Source of the DNA: Terebella lapidaria
Lineage: Eukaryota > Annelida > Polychaeta > Terebellida > Terebellidae
DNA length: 64,000 bases
Direction of reading: 5' to 3'
Assembly (NCBI GenBank): GCA_949152475.1
Contig: OX424560.1
Coordinates: forward strand, 1,488,001-1,552,000
In this document: positions 12,360 to 24,843 of the stretch, in pieces
How positions within the stretch are numbered: the stretch's first letter is position 1
How the letters are laid out: each line of letters opens with the position of its first letter
Program-made: the position numbers and the translations under genes
The notes under the pieces: generated by a model
Database searches by the model: none
Seen by the model: only the letters and a program-made list of their open reading frames with translations
What the model was told of the DNA's origin: nothing

Positions 12360-13075
12360 ACAGAGATTCGCAGCTGATCTTCGTCGGGAATTTTCGGCAG
12401 CTGATGGTCTTCTGGAGTTTCCAAAAGCCAGCTTTCCTTCAGCCGCTGACCATCTTCAGGGGTTTCAAGGAGCCAGCCGTCCTCCAGCAGTTGACCATCT
12501 CCGGGAGTTTCCAGCAGCTGACCTTCCTCTAGCAGCTGACCATCTCCAGGAGTTCCTCCTGGAAGAAGGCAGCCTTCCTCCAGCTGATTGTCTGCAGGAG
12601 TTTTCATCAGTTGACCTTCCACAGCAGTTGACCATCCTCAGGAGTTTCCAAGAGTTGATCATCCACCAGCATCTGACCGTCTCCAGGAGTTTCCAGGAGC
12701 CAACCTTCATCCAGCAACTGATCGTCCTCAAGAGTTTCCAAGAGCTGATCATCCACAAACACCTGACCGTTTTCAGGAGTTTTCAGGAGGCAGCCTTCTT
12801 CCAGATGATTGTCCTCGGGAGTTTTCAGCAGCTGACCTTCCACAACAGCTGATCGTCCTCAGGAGTTTCCAGGAGCCATCCTTCCACAGTAGTTGACCGT
12901 CTTCAGGTGTTTCCAGAAGCCATCCTTCCACAACAGCTGATCGTCCTCAGGAGCTTCCAAAAGCTGACTATCCTCCAGCATCTGTCCGTCATTTCCATGA
13001 GCCATCCTTTCTTCAGCCGCTGATCGTCTTCAGGAGTTTCCAGGAGCCATCCTTCCACAGCAGTTGACCGTCATT
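12360..13075 (-). repeat. 45-bp minisatellite encoding 15-residue repeats
   Basis: On the minus strand the unit reads roughly GWLLETPEDGQLLED, 15 residues or 45 bp, and about 16 units are present. Two frames are open across blocks (12622-12200 and 12843-12607) with a frame change between them. Codon-length periodicity makes long open frames easy to obtain. There is no start context, splice structure or domain, so I do not call a gene. Confidence 0.75.
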
Positions 13076-13546
13076 AGCATATGTTCCTTGACCATACAAA
13101 CATACATGTAGGTATGGACACGTTTTTTTATTGTGATTGGATGACCTGTCAAGATATTGCCAAATATCGAAATTGCAGTAATGGCGGCTGAAAATTTTTT
13201 CGCTAATTTTCATAAAGTTTTAAGAAAATACTGAAGGACTTCTGATTTAGATATTATATACCAAATTGAAGATTATTCAATACTAGGTAATGGTTGTTGG
13301 TATCTGATGATCTTTCATAAAAACTGTGTACTCAATAGCACAATACCAGACAGTAAATATGAACGTATTTTTCACATTTTTTATACTTATTCCGTTGCCA
13401 TCGTTACAAAGAATGACGTTTGTGTTGAAATATCACTTGCGTAGACTGAATATTATCGAAACTAACATTTATGTGCTCAATCGTGGTAATTAGTTCGATT
13501 TATGGTAAAATAGGGCCAAATCAGTTTTTTTAATGTAATGGGGCAT
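13075..13546 (-). repeat. Right terminal inverted repeat of the 5.3 kb element
   Basis: Inverted counterpart of 8211-8635; the outer edge reads ATTACATTAAAA on the minus strand. Confidence 0.75.
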
Positions 13547-13799
13547 GGGCAGAAAAAGCTCTAATCGCCAGATGGTAGCACTGTTTTAGTGATAATATAA
13601 CGTCATGACGTTATTTATTATGGCGATACCATGGTATTACTCCAAACATACGGAATTTTCGCGCCAAATGTGACCTGCATGCTTCGCAACAGACGATATT
13701 CCTTAGTGATTTGTAGTGATTCTAAATCAAACACCACGTCTCACCCCAGAACTCGTAATTGACACAATTCTTGGACAACTTATAGTGCGAACATCAATT

Positions 13800-16570
13800 T
13801 GTTTCCCATTCATCATGTTTGTTTGGGAAGTTTGTATTGCCCAAACCTTCGGAAAGTGTATTCAGGGTCGGTGATGTTTTCATTGAGCTCTAGGTAACAG
13901 AATGTCAGGAAAAAAAACTGTAGTTTCTGCTCTCGTGGCAAGTGAGTAAGTACACCAGCCGTGTAGTGCATGCAGGTATCCAAATCCCACGGCGCTCCCG
14001 TCACTATTCATTATAACAAATCCAACTCGATACATACATTCCATCAGCTGATGTCCGTACCATCACAGTCTAGGTGCGGTATTTCCAGTAGGCCCCTATG
14101 CTTTCGATTTTTACCCCGGAAGGAACTGACTCTGCAATTAGCAAGCCACTTAACAACTTCGGTACCAGGTGAAACTACTGAATGCTATTTTCACAATGCT
14201 ACAGTAGCAAAAATAATCTACACTACAATCAATGAATGCCTTGGTCAGAGCCAAGTCACTAATTTAAGTGTCACTATCGTCTTTCAGCAACACTGACACA
14301 ACGTGTAGATTACTGATAAGCATGGGAAAGATCCATCAATTTGATGTAGTGATGCTCGAGGCTCAACTGCTTATTTCATGTAAAGGTTTGCCTTCAATAT
14401 ATTCATTAGGAAGCAATCTACAAGAGGTAAATTCATCCATGCAAATCCAGCACAGGATACGAGTGCCCCCGAGATGAATGAGGCCATAATTCAGGGAAGT
14501 TCCTCTTACAGGACCAGTAGAAATGGTTTCCACATTTGTTCCGGGAAGATGTTAAGTTATTGCATAAACTTAACATCATCAACCTTCGATCTTTGTGGTG
14601 AGTTTGTAGTTTGTTGCCAGAAATATAAATTTGTCCAGGCTTCTTTGAGAGTTGCTGAAAAGCTCACGGGCGTGTGGTGTTTTAATGGAGTTTCTTTCTG
14701 TGTTTACGTACTAAGTGGAGAAGGAGGAAGCCACCTGGGTGTTCAGTTTGGTACTTGCCTCGGGCCATCCAAAGTGAAATAACTGCTCCATTATTCGTAA
14801 CATTTTATGTGCCATTATAGATTTCCATTCATGAGCTGTGGCTATTAACTTTGACAGTTCGTGTTTTGTTCGTTCAATGTTATGTCTAGAAGAAAAACTT
14901 TATGACAGTGATTTCTGAGTATATATTCGAACACGAAACATATGTCTACAAATAACAAAATAACAAAATTTGTGTTAACATTTTTGTGTTAACATTATAT
15001 AAATTTTGATTTGATTAATTATTCACAAATCTATGTTTTGTTTGTGTATGAAATGCAACAGAATTACACAAACATTTATCATTTCTCTACATACCACAAG
15101 ACACCCCACTGACCGTGTGACGTGAGTCTGACGATTTCCGCCAACAGGACTCGAGGATTGCACGAGTAGACACCACACCATTGTCCATCACAGACATGTC
15201 ACCGACACGTAAGTATCCATGGCTGGTTTTAATCGGCTCGTGTCCTTAATGACATTTCAGATCACAAAACTGTATTTATTTATAATTGTACTCTCTTATG
15301 CTCAGATATCCCGATAGTGTTTCCGATAGCCGATTGATTCAGTCCATCCTGTCTGTATGAGAACTGATTCCCATAATACCAGGCCCCTGAACAGAACATT
15401 ACCGGATCTCCCCGCCAGCATACAGACATGGACGCCGTGAACTGAGAATATTTCGAGTTTTCCAGCTCAGGCATATTCCTGTAGCTTAATACAATTGACG
15501 TAACATAAAAAAGGTTCCACGAAAAAAGTTCACAACAAAAGTTCACAAATAACTGAACCACCTGTTCACTGCAGCAATTTATGGTCTATTCATCTTCCGT
15601 CTTACGAACATTTTGTCGGTGCAGTTCCCTTTGGGAAGTAATTTTGTGGGATTTGACCGAATTTGAGTTTGCAAGTTGTTTTAGATCGATTTCACACAAT
15701 ATGTAATTTCAAATATTTATTTTTGATACATTGGAAATCAGGTAAACATATAGTTTGTGATTAAATCCATTTGATCAACAATATGGAACAAAAGGCTAAA
15801 TCAGAACTAACAGCTGACACACGCGATTCTGGCACATACAGCGACTCGAGTTAATCAGTAAATGAAGGCAGAGTTGTTAAGTTATTATGGTTACTATAGG
15901 ACATCTATAAATCGTGAATCAACATGGTCATCCAACAAATGAAATTTAGCAATCCATTTTCAGTTTGTGTGGGTATTGAGGTGTTTTTGTGTCTCCGCAG
16001 GGAGGGGGGGGGGGGGGGGCGGAGATCGTATGAAATATATAATTGGTTACTTCTTCATTTATATAATTCCCTGAAAAATTCATCACAAAATGAAAAGACC
16101 CTATTTCCAGCCTGACCATGTATATAGCATATTGATGTTAAGAGTCGATTAGGAGCCCATCAACCAATGACGGAAATGTTGAGCATATATATTTACAGGT
16201 AACATCTACCTCTCACTTATTCCTGGTAACTTTTTCATCGAGCAATCAACTGATTGCCGATAGAAATTAAGCATTACAATTTTGATTTATACCAATGAGG
16301 TTATTACGAGAGATATCACCTGAATAGCTGGTTTACGTCATATAGAATAATATTACACGATAAAGTCTGGATATCACAACGATATTTGCAATATATGACA
16401 AATTTATTCATCTAATAAGTCAACTGCTCCGGCTGTCTCGGTCATGACATTATCCAAGCAGACACCTGACTCTGGAGTTGAAGTGATAAAGAGGGAATCG
16501 CCACAGAAACTATTGAATGTTGTTGCAGTTTAGTACTGTAGCCAGCACGCAACACGCACCACCAACAATA
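13800..16570 (-). pseudogene. Ig-like gene duplicate, copy 1 (broken)
   Basis: This ~3 kb block is repeated, diverged, at 17100-20000. On the minus strand an exon at about 15440-15299 encodes a half Ig-type fold (GDPVMFCSGAWYYGN...SYRQDGLNQSAIG). The following block, 15237-15107, carries the second half (GYLRVGDMSVMDNGV). Relative to copy 2 there is a base missing after DNGV, which destroys the YSC cysteine frame. The donor after the first half reads ATAAG where copy 2 has GTAAG. A leader-like exon at 16560-16430 resembles the LDLa gene's first exon. It looks like a decayed secreted or membrane Ig-domain gene. Confidence 0.55.
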
Positions 16571-17099
16571 TACATACAACGCCATATGAATTTGGGTGTG
16601 AATGCAAGAGGTTTGAAATGAAACATTTCGATATTTGACAACGACACCATGGGATTTCCTGGCCTGTATCAAATTAAAGTCATGGGATATCGCCCACACA
16701 TATAGGAACTTGAATACTAGTAATTTAAATGACATATATATGGGAGCGATATTAAGTATCATTCAATATTGGGGAAGTAACATTGTGTGATCGATATGAT
16801 GTACGGCCAAACAGTTTTCTTCATGCTAGAAATCTCTGTTGGACACACAACAAATAACTTTCGCCTCATAACCAGAACCGTCAGTTTCTGGGAGGATTCA
16901 GTAGTCAGTTAATATGTTCTTCATTCATTGCATTAAATTTGTCATCAGCCATAGTTTGTGACATCCAATTCTGTTACAAGTTGCTAGAGTCGATCACATC
17001 ACGAATGGTTATTTGTTTCTCTTTGTTTGATTTTGTTCTGGCAAACAAAGTTCAATAAATAGAGATCGACAATAATCCACCTGGAATATTCTCTGATAT

Positions 17100-20000
17100 A
17101 CTCAAGGTTTCACTCACAGAACCTGGTCATTAGCACAGTTCTTGGAACTCTGAAATAGCAATTTGTTTCCTTCATTATTGACAGCACCTCTGAAGAGAGT
17201 GTTGTGTTCATGGTCAGTGAATTTTTCACTTCTGCTGTATACCTAGTTCCCCCGGTCCGTGAGTGCTCAGGTAACCCAGTATGCTGTATCTTCAAATCGC
17301 ACCGCCGGACCTAAAGCTCCCACCATTCATCACAACAATCCTACTGTTCCATCAACTGGTGTCTGTACCATTCACAGATTGGAGCCGGTATTCCCCAGTT
17401 AGTTTCAGTTTCACCCTCGAGCAATGAAAGGAAGTGAATTTATCAATTACAAACCAAATACCAGCACAGGTACCACATTGTAGATGGACACTTAATGCTA
17501 TTTTCACAATGCTGGTATTTCTTCACCTTCACAAATCATTATGTACAGTCAGTGCTCGCTTGGGTCAGAGTTATGTCCCTAATATTCTGTAACACTATCA
17601 TCTTTCTAGCACGAGTGTATTGGTTACAGATAAAGTTTGGAAAAGAGCATTGAAAAAGTGATGCTGCAGGTTCTACTGCGTTCAAGTACATGTAGATGTT
17701 TGTATTACGGTACGTTTATTAGGAAATAATACAATAGGCGTTTTCATGGATGCGAAACCAATACAGGGATACCAGTGCATCCGAGATGAATGAGACCATA
17801 ACTTAGGCAAGTTCCTACTTACAGCACCAGTAGAAATGTTTTTCCACATTTGCGCGAAGTTATTGCGTAAACTGTAAATCATTAACCCTCGACCTTTGTG
17901 GTAAGTTTGTAGTTTGCCAGAATTCTAGAATTGCCCAGGCTTCCTTGAGAGTTGTTGAAAGCTCGCGGACGTGCATTATTTTCATGGAGTTTTTATGTTT
18001 ACGTAAGTCGAAGAGTGGAAAGCCACCTGGGTGTTCACTTTGGTACTTGCCTCAGGCCATCCAAAGTGAAATAACTGCCCCATTATTTGTAACATGTTAT
18101 GAGCCATTATGATTTTCCATTCAGGAGCTGCATGTATTGATTTGGACATGAGTTTGTGTTTAGTTCGCTCACTTTCATGTCCAGAAGAAGCTTGAATACG
18201 ACAACATACAACTTTATGCAAGCTTTCGTGTTTACACATTACAATTGAATGTAATTAGCCCACATGTATAATGCTAATTACCAGTGTGCCACTCTGAGGT
18301 ACCTTTCCATGAATTTGAAATCACGTTTCGGGAAAATAGGTGCAAGCTTTCCAAATGCAGATTCTTCCAGTTTCCAGTTTAGGTTAAGATATATACTAGT
18401 AGATAGATGTTTATTTTTCAGCTCTTACAAATAGAATTAGCGCAACATATATGTAGAATGATAATGTAATATTTCAATAATGTTGTGCTAGCTTAATGCT
18501 GTGCTAGCTTGCTTCTATACACTTCAATGCATGACATGTTTACGATATCAATATTTTGTAATCACAGACCTATACGTGTATGGTTTTGTTTAGATGTATT
18601 AAACACTTGAATTTCTATCAGTTTAATAAACCCTTCATTGACAACACCCCACTGACCGTGTGACGTGAGTCTGACGCTTTCCGCTAACAGGACTCGAGGA
18701 TTGCACGAGTAGAATCCAACACCATTGTCAATCACAGACATGTCACCGACACATAAATATCCATGGCAGGTCTTATTCGGCTCGTGTCTTTAGTAACCCT
18801 TCAGACAATAACACTGCACTTGATCCGGGACAACACATGAACTAAGCTGTCATGTTTAACAGGGAAGTTCGATTCCCACTTACGCCCAGACATCCCAAAA
18901 GTGTTCCCGATAGCCGATTGATTCAGTCCATCCTGTCTGTATGAGAGCTGATTCCCATAGTACCAAGTCCCTGAACAGACCAACACCGGATCTCCAGCCA
19001 GCATACCATGAACGGAGAATTTGTTTTTCCTGCTTAGTCATATTGCTGTTATTGACGTAATAAGAACGTTTCACACAAAAAAAAATACAGAAAAGTTTCA
19101 CAAATAGCTGAACCACTTGTTCATTGCAGCTATTCAAGTTCTGTTCGCCTTCTTTCTGAGTTCTGACGAACAATTTATCAGTGCAGTTTCCTTGTGAAGG
19201 TGATTTTGTAACTCTTGACCCAATTTCGGCTAGGCAATCCTTGTAGAATTATAGACCACATATCCACAAATTTAAACATTCAATTTTTCATTTGAAAATT
19301 AGGGAACCATAACTCGGGATCGACTTCTGCAGTTAAAAATCCAGAATATCGGAATACAGGCAAATAAATTTCAACAACCTATTTGAGCGATTGATGCTAG
19401 TAGAGAGGGTCAGTGGAACTACTAGTGTCAAGCTACTAATAGGCTCACCGAGAGGGGTAAATATTAAATATGAATGTGCATATGAAATATATGTACATTG
19501 ATGATTAAATATGGTGCTGTTAAAAGTTATTGCTATACTCCTGTTTCCTGTGTACCCTGACAATTTATCACGGACTTGAAATGGCAATATTGCCAGTCTG
19601 ATCATCTTGAATATTTATACCGACACCGGGAGCCCATTCACCAATTGGTAAAAATGTTAGGACAAAGACTTCACCTGTCAATTGCCGCTCACAATTTCTG
19701 TCATTCTAAAGTAATTGCTCATCGTGAATTTATTTTTCTTTTATAAATGTAGGCAAATCCATCATATCTCCAACTCCATCTGGTAGTTACGAGTAATGTG
19801 ACATGGAAACCAATTTCATAATTTAAAATACAGGGTATATCTCAGCAATATTTCCCAGACTCCAAGCTTATTTATCTAGCAATTGCTCTGGTAACCTCGG
19901 TGATGACACTATCCAGATAAGGCACTTTGCTCTGGGGTCGACAAGTGATGAAATACAAACTCCCAGAATTACATGGCTCGTGCCGTCAATGGCTCGGCTG
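17100..20000 (-). pseudogene. Ig-like gene duplicate, copy 2
   Basis: Collinear with 13800-16570 at an offset of about 3.3-3.6 kb. Minus-strand exon 19010-18893 encodes AGDPVLVCSGTWYYGN... and ends at a good GTAAGTG donor. Block 18795-18648 encodes CHGYLCVGDMSVIDNG and then VGFYSCNP, so the conserved DxGxYxC of an Ig V/I-type domain is intact here. The exact acceptor between the halves is unclear, because phases do not join cleanly at the AAAG site. A leader-like exon near 19960-19865 ends in YLDSVITEVTRAIAR. Part of a gene may survive, but I could not build a complete reading frame. Confidence 0.5.
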
Positions 20001-23000
20001 TGTCTAGTCGCCCGAGTGAGTGGGGGAGGGTGGGGGAGAGCAGGGAGTGGTTCTCCCAAAGATGAGTTCGGGTGTTATGATGCATGGAAAAATAAATCCA
20101 GGCTAGCAATAATTGTAACAACTCGAGTTCCGAAGTGTCTTCCCACTCGAGTGACTTGCCAGCGAATGAATCTAAAATGTATCTCTCGCACATTGAGTGT
20201 CGGCGCTGTCCACTTTGTCCTACCCTCCCGAACAGTACTGCCCCATGTTCCCATACAGTTTTGCCCCGCACTCCCCTACAACCCTGTGTGGGATTGCGCA
20301 TGAGTCGGGGTTACCATGGATATTGCCAGTGTCAGCAGTCTCCGGGTCGCGGCCTCGATGGCAATGGAATTATGTTGTTATAGTAATCAGTGGGATAGGT
20401 GTCGGGGTGATATGAGATGGATATCATCACATAAACACTTTTTGATGATTAGTTTTTTAAAAAGCAGCAAGCTAACGTGAGCCCTTGGGATACAGCTCGG
20501 GTTGTGTTAAGCCAAATCAATTCGGTAACACTCCAAGCTTCCGAACGGAAAACTACAGATTTTTTCATCAAATATATTGGAATTGTGTATTTTTACGGGC
20601 TTTCTTTTGTTCGTCAAGTGACTAAAATGTCCCGTGACAAAACCAGAGTTTCAATATCTAATTTCAAGAAATCATTACTTTTTTTGGTCACGTGAAGAAA
20701 ACGCGAAAGGCGCGGTCTGTGAGAGGAGCATGTGCTTTAAAAGCCGGATTTCTGAATTTTTTGGGTCGTTACTAACATACCAGAACCCTATACATGTGTG
20801 CGTTTTAAATTGTTTCCCAACACGATTTTAAAATTGACATTCTTCGATAAATCTTCGTGAAGTATTTGACATTTCTTTCCTCAAAGTCTACTTTGACCAG
20901 CACACATTTACAACACGACTGCCAAAACATATCGGGGCATTTCAAATATTTTTTTTTTCACTCTTGACATGAGCGGGCATAAGTAGTCGTGTGCGCTACA
21001 CACAATAATGATGCTGAATTGAGTAATTTTAAATGCGTTAAATTTATTATGTCTATACAAAATCGAATGAATAATTGGATAATTGAGCACCTAAACACAC
21101 TTTGTAGGATATGTTGGCACATTATGAAGTCTTTCAACTCGTTTTCATTTTATCAATGACATTTTTAAACCTCTCATCGCTCTTGCCCGTATCAATTACA
21201 CGTGTAGTCTATGTTTTAAACATTATTCATAATTCCCATTATCATAATGGTAGGTGGCATTTATCTACATATAAATACCGACATATTCTAATTTCCTTAT
21301 TTTTTTATCTCGGTATGACCACTCACTATATAATTAGTCGATAAGATTTTCCTCATTAACGCTTTTCATGCATTCATACAGCCCACATACTATGGTACAC
21401 AGTTTTATGTAACAACTGAAAACATATGTCATAATAGTTTTCCATTTGTCGTATAAATATTAGTACAGTATTTTAAAACTTACCTTGTGTTCTCGCGCGT
21501 TTTCCAAGAATTTTTCTTCTGATCACAATCGTTCATTGATTATCGAATGACGAACTTTCTGTCCAAAATGTTGATTAAATATGGTATGAAGAATAATTCC
21601 CCCCCTCAAATATATATCCACATGTCATTTGGTAGGTTGCCCTGTACAGCTTAGAGCCGGGTCTGGCCTCCCCCGGAAGGCACGTGGCTCGGTGACAAGC
21701 CGCTCTACAGGCGCCCGTAGACTGGTATCTAGTTCTACCACAAAACACTGCGTGGTTGTAAACTGTCGGTAGAGTCGGTCGCGGAACAGACGGAATAACC
21801 CACCAATTGCGGAACATCATTTTCGCGCGCGCGCGTGTGTCATTTCCCCGTCCCTAACGTCACCCCAATAGGACATCTCCCCCCCCCCCCCCGACCCGCC
21901 ACCCTACCTCTCTGTTTCACAAATATGGTCATAATGGCACTCAACGGAATTAACGAGAAACTATCTAGATTATCTGAATGCTATATCGCTCGATTTTCCC
22001 ATCCGTATTTTATCGTATTCTACGCTTCACAGAAATGCCATTGATTATTCACTTAGTAGGAAAGAATAGCTCGTGAATGTTTTCGGAAGTCACAAACCTT
22101 CACAACCATGTTATCAAAGAAAATTATTTGTGGGTCTACCCAGTGGTAGTGCATTCTTGGTTGAAATTGATTTGTGTCTTGCATACTATTTCTCAGGTTG
22201 TTTTACTTTAATACCCTAGACTACTATAGTAGGGACTATTTGTAGGCCTACCTGTGAATAGATTAATCTGAATCTATGAACACTGACACATGAGTAAAAC
22301 ATCGAGAACACCGGACAAAAACTGGTATTATGTAGGCCTGTATGTAAATAACAACTGAACGACAGAACTCTGCAGTTCCTGATGATAATGTATGCTTGAG
22401 TTGATCGAATGTGACAGGTTCTGCATGAGCCCTGTTACCCACGAGGCGGGCTCACCGCAACAAGTCATGCTCAAAGCTACCCGGCTGCAGATGTCTGTGT
22501 AGGTTTGTAGATCTATACATAGGATACTGACATTGTAACATATTTTAGTCTGATTCACCATCGAACCTCTGGACGATATACTGTAGGAACATAATGGACA
22601 GTCGAAGGTCGCGACAAGCTAGGTTTATGTCACGTTACCCTCATGGTGATAAGATAATCAGGAAACTATCCTGAATTATTTGACGTAGGCCTAGATAGGT
22701 CTAATTATGGCCTTCATCACTGGAAGGAAAAAACCGGAAAAAACCCCACTCTTCTTCGGACTTTCGGTTCAGGCCTCAAAGTATACTAGCTTGTGTCCAT
22801 ATACCTTTTCTGGCCTGTAAAATTGTATCTAGCCTGGTCTGAAAGAGATCACGTCACATCAAATGTTCTTTTTCTCATATCACTTAAAAAATAAAAACAC
22901 CGAGTCAACGATCGTATAGCTTCACTATACGATCGTTGACCGAGTCAACAATCGGCAGCATTTTCAAGCAATTCTCTATTTTTATTCTTCATTGCCTCAA

Positions 23001-24020
23001 ATATCTAATGTGTTTCCAGATTTGCAATCATATTTGTCGACGTCTATATATCACACTGAAAATTTACACGTTTGTTCATCCGTTTTGGATGTTGTTACAA
23101 AGGCAGGCCTATCCGAGTCAACATACCTGTATTAATTGCATCGTGACCATTCTTGAATCCTTATAGCTACACTTGAGTTTTAGCAACGCTTGTAACATGC
23201 AACAATGCACGGACCCACGGTTAATCAGTTCATATATTGTGGGCTGCTCGGCTGGCATGTGATGACCAAGTCGGTCTAAACGCGGATTCCGAGTAGATTC
23301 GGACAGTCCCCTAATCATGTGAGGAGATATCGTAACAGAAGCCACATGCTTCCCCGTCAATTGTTGCGAAATAAATAAAGTTTTTACAAATTTGAATCCC
23401 AAACCGGAACCACCTGATCCCGCGTGTAGCGAGAACATATCGGCTGCGCTAGAAAAAAAAATCATTATGTACCGTAGCGACACCTTGCGAATATATACAC
23501 GTGCATTACAAATCAAAACAAAAGCACGTGTAAAGTTGAGTGGTGACAGTTGGAAACTTCCCGGCACATATTTTCAGTTTCATTTGTTGAAATTCTGACA
23601 GTGATGTGCTCCAGCACGTTTTTGTGCGGAATCTTACATAACAGAAACGTTTGCTTGAAATTTCAATGCCAGTTTAGGTTGGTTTATCAGATATGAAGAT
23701 AATCGGCTCTATTATCGCCCTACCCTAGGCTATTGACTTGAGGGCATAAGACACCATTTGCAGTGACATTCACTCCCGATGTTAAACCTACATTACGATG
23801 AATACTGTACAGCGTTCCCTGCGAAACTTGAGGCTTAGCGATAAAATCCCACAAATGCCCCACCAAAGAGCCTAACAAAAAATGTACATGTCCTTATGGA
23901 TCGACAGATTCAGTTTTTGGGTACAGTTCGTTGGAAATTACCTAATATATTGGTCAAAATATACGAGCCATCCGTCCTGAATTCGCCGCATCCCCAAGTT
24001 CGCCAGGTGCATATCAGCAA
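20001..24020. other. Gene-poor spacer
   Basis: No recognisable exon on either strand. Contents seen are a perfect hairpin at 22904-22940, a C run at 21881-21891, a GC-alternating stretch near 21826 and two TAGGCCTA octamers (22243, 22686). The open frame at 23118-23567 (minus) shows no familiar domain. Confidence 0.5.
22904..22940. repeat. Perfect 16-bp hairpin with 5-nt loop
   Basis: GTCAACGATCGTATAG (22904-22919), loop CTTCA, then the exact complement (22925-22940). Next comes CGAGTCAACAATCGG, which partly repeats the left arm and its CGAGTCAAC flank. Confidence 0.9.
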
Positions 24021-24027
24021 AGCATAT

Positions 24028-24242
24028 CGTCGGGGTACCTAATCATCGACCCTGTCCCTAATCATCGACCCCTGCAAACACTGCCAAACAGCTGTGCAAA
24101 ACAGATATCTGACAAAAACAACATTGAAAGTACTTCTAATACACATTTCGGCACATTTCACATTTTAGTTTATTCAAGTTTTGCCCAGCCGTTTGCAGGG
24201 GTCGACGATTAGGGAGAGTGTCGATGATTAGGTACTCTGACG
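24028..24242. mobile_element. MITE, ~215 bp, with CTAATCATCGAC repeats in its termini
   Basis: Inverted termini of about 50 nt: GTACCTAATCATCGACCCTG plus a second CCTAATCATCGACCC on the left, with the complement on the right. Each arm therefore holds two tandem copies of the same 12-mer. The core has no coding capacity. Confidence 0.75.
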
Positions 24243-24595
24243 CTAGACACTGTCCTTATGGAAAACAAATTGCTGGTAAACAGATAGGACACTAAACTCT
24301 CAATCAACGATCTTACTGAGTGCTCTGAAGCACACAAAAGTGCCTGAAATTGCTGTTGGCGAATTTGAGAATGCGGTGAAATTAGGACGGATGGCTTGTA
24401 TGGAATTTTATATTGGTTAAATATCACATAGATCTAAAATTCTAAATGCTCGAAATACATACACAGTATACATATATATATCTTTATAAAGTTTGATATA
24501 GTAGACAAACGATATTGTCTTCTCTGAGTCACACAAGAGAGAAGAAGATATTGTTTGTCAAATGAAATCAAAGTATGACTGATATACTGTTTTGT

Positions 24596-24760
24596 ATACA
24601 GTGGATCCTGTGTTAAAGACCACCTGGTTTGAGAGACCACCCTGTGTATGTATATCAGTCATTCAATGGAGGGAAATTGACCACCAGGACCCCCCTCCCC
24701 TTGGTGACGACCAAGACACCGTATACTTGGGTCCACCATTTAGAACCATCTACTTGCATG
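24596..24760. repeat. Degenerate GACCACC-type repeat
   Basis: The words AAAGACCACC, GAGACCACC and GACCACCAGGACC recur at short spacing just upstream of the GTDC1 coding region. It may overlap the 5' intron. Confidence 0.4.
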
Positions 24761-24837
24761 GTCTAACTATAAGGGATGGACTATGATTCAACATTGCCCT
24801 TTTTTATCATACTGTTTTGTTCCTGCAGGCACCTGTC

Positions 24838-24843
24838 ATGTGA
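24838..24843 (+). promoter_or_regulatory. Start-stop minimal uORF overlapping the GTDC1 start
   Basis: The exon that opens after the acceptor at 24828 reads ATGTGATGG. An ATG is followed at once by TGA, and the A of TGA is the first base of the GTDC1 ATG (24843). A scanning ribosome meets this one-codon frame first. Whether it lowers or regulates translation is inference. Confidence 0.7.

Larger units (their letters stand above)
8211..13546. mobile_element. Large inverted-repeat element, ~5.3 kb, non-autonomous
   Basis: About 430 bp at the left end (8211-8635) reappear inverted at the right end (13075-13546) with high identity by eye. Shared landmarks include TGATTTGGCCCTATTTTACC at the outer edge and GGCAATATCTTGACA further in. 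The interior has no recognisable transposase. It holds a long imperfect palindrome (about 8640-10440), smaller foldback elements, a cluster of GTTACGTC motifs and a 45-bp minisatellite abutting the right terminus. A diverged third copy of the terminal sequence sits near 10490-10560, which suggests nested or rearranged insertions. Target-site duplications were not identified. Confidence 0.7.

Noticed and set aside
12200..12843. A protein-coding gene with 15-residue repeats
   Set aside because: The open frames follow from the 45-bp period. There is a frame change between blocks and no start, splice or domain context, so I kept it as a repeat.
23118..23567. 149-codon minus-strand frame
   Set aside because: No recognisable domain, splice context or compositional signal of coding DNA.
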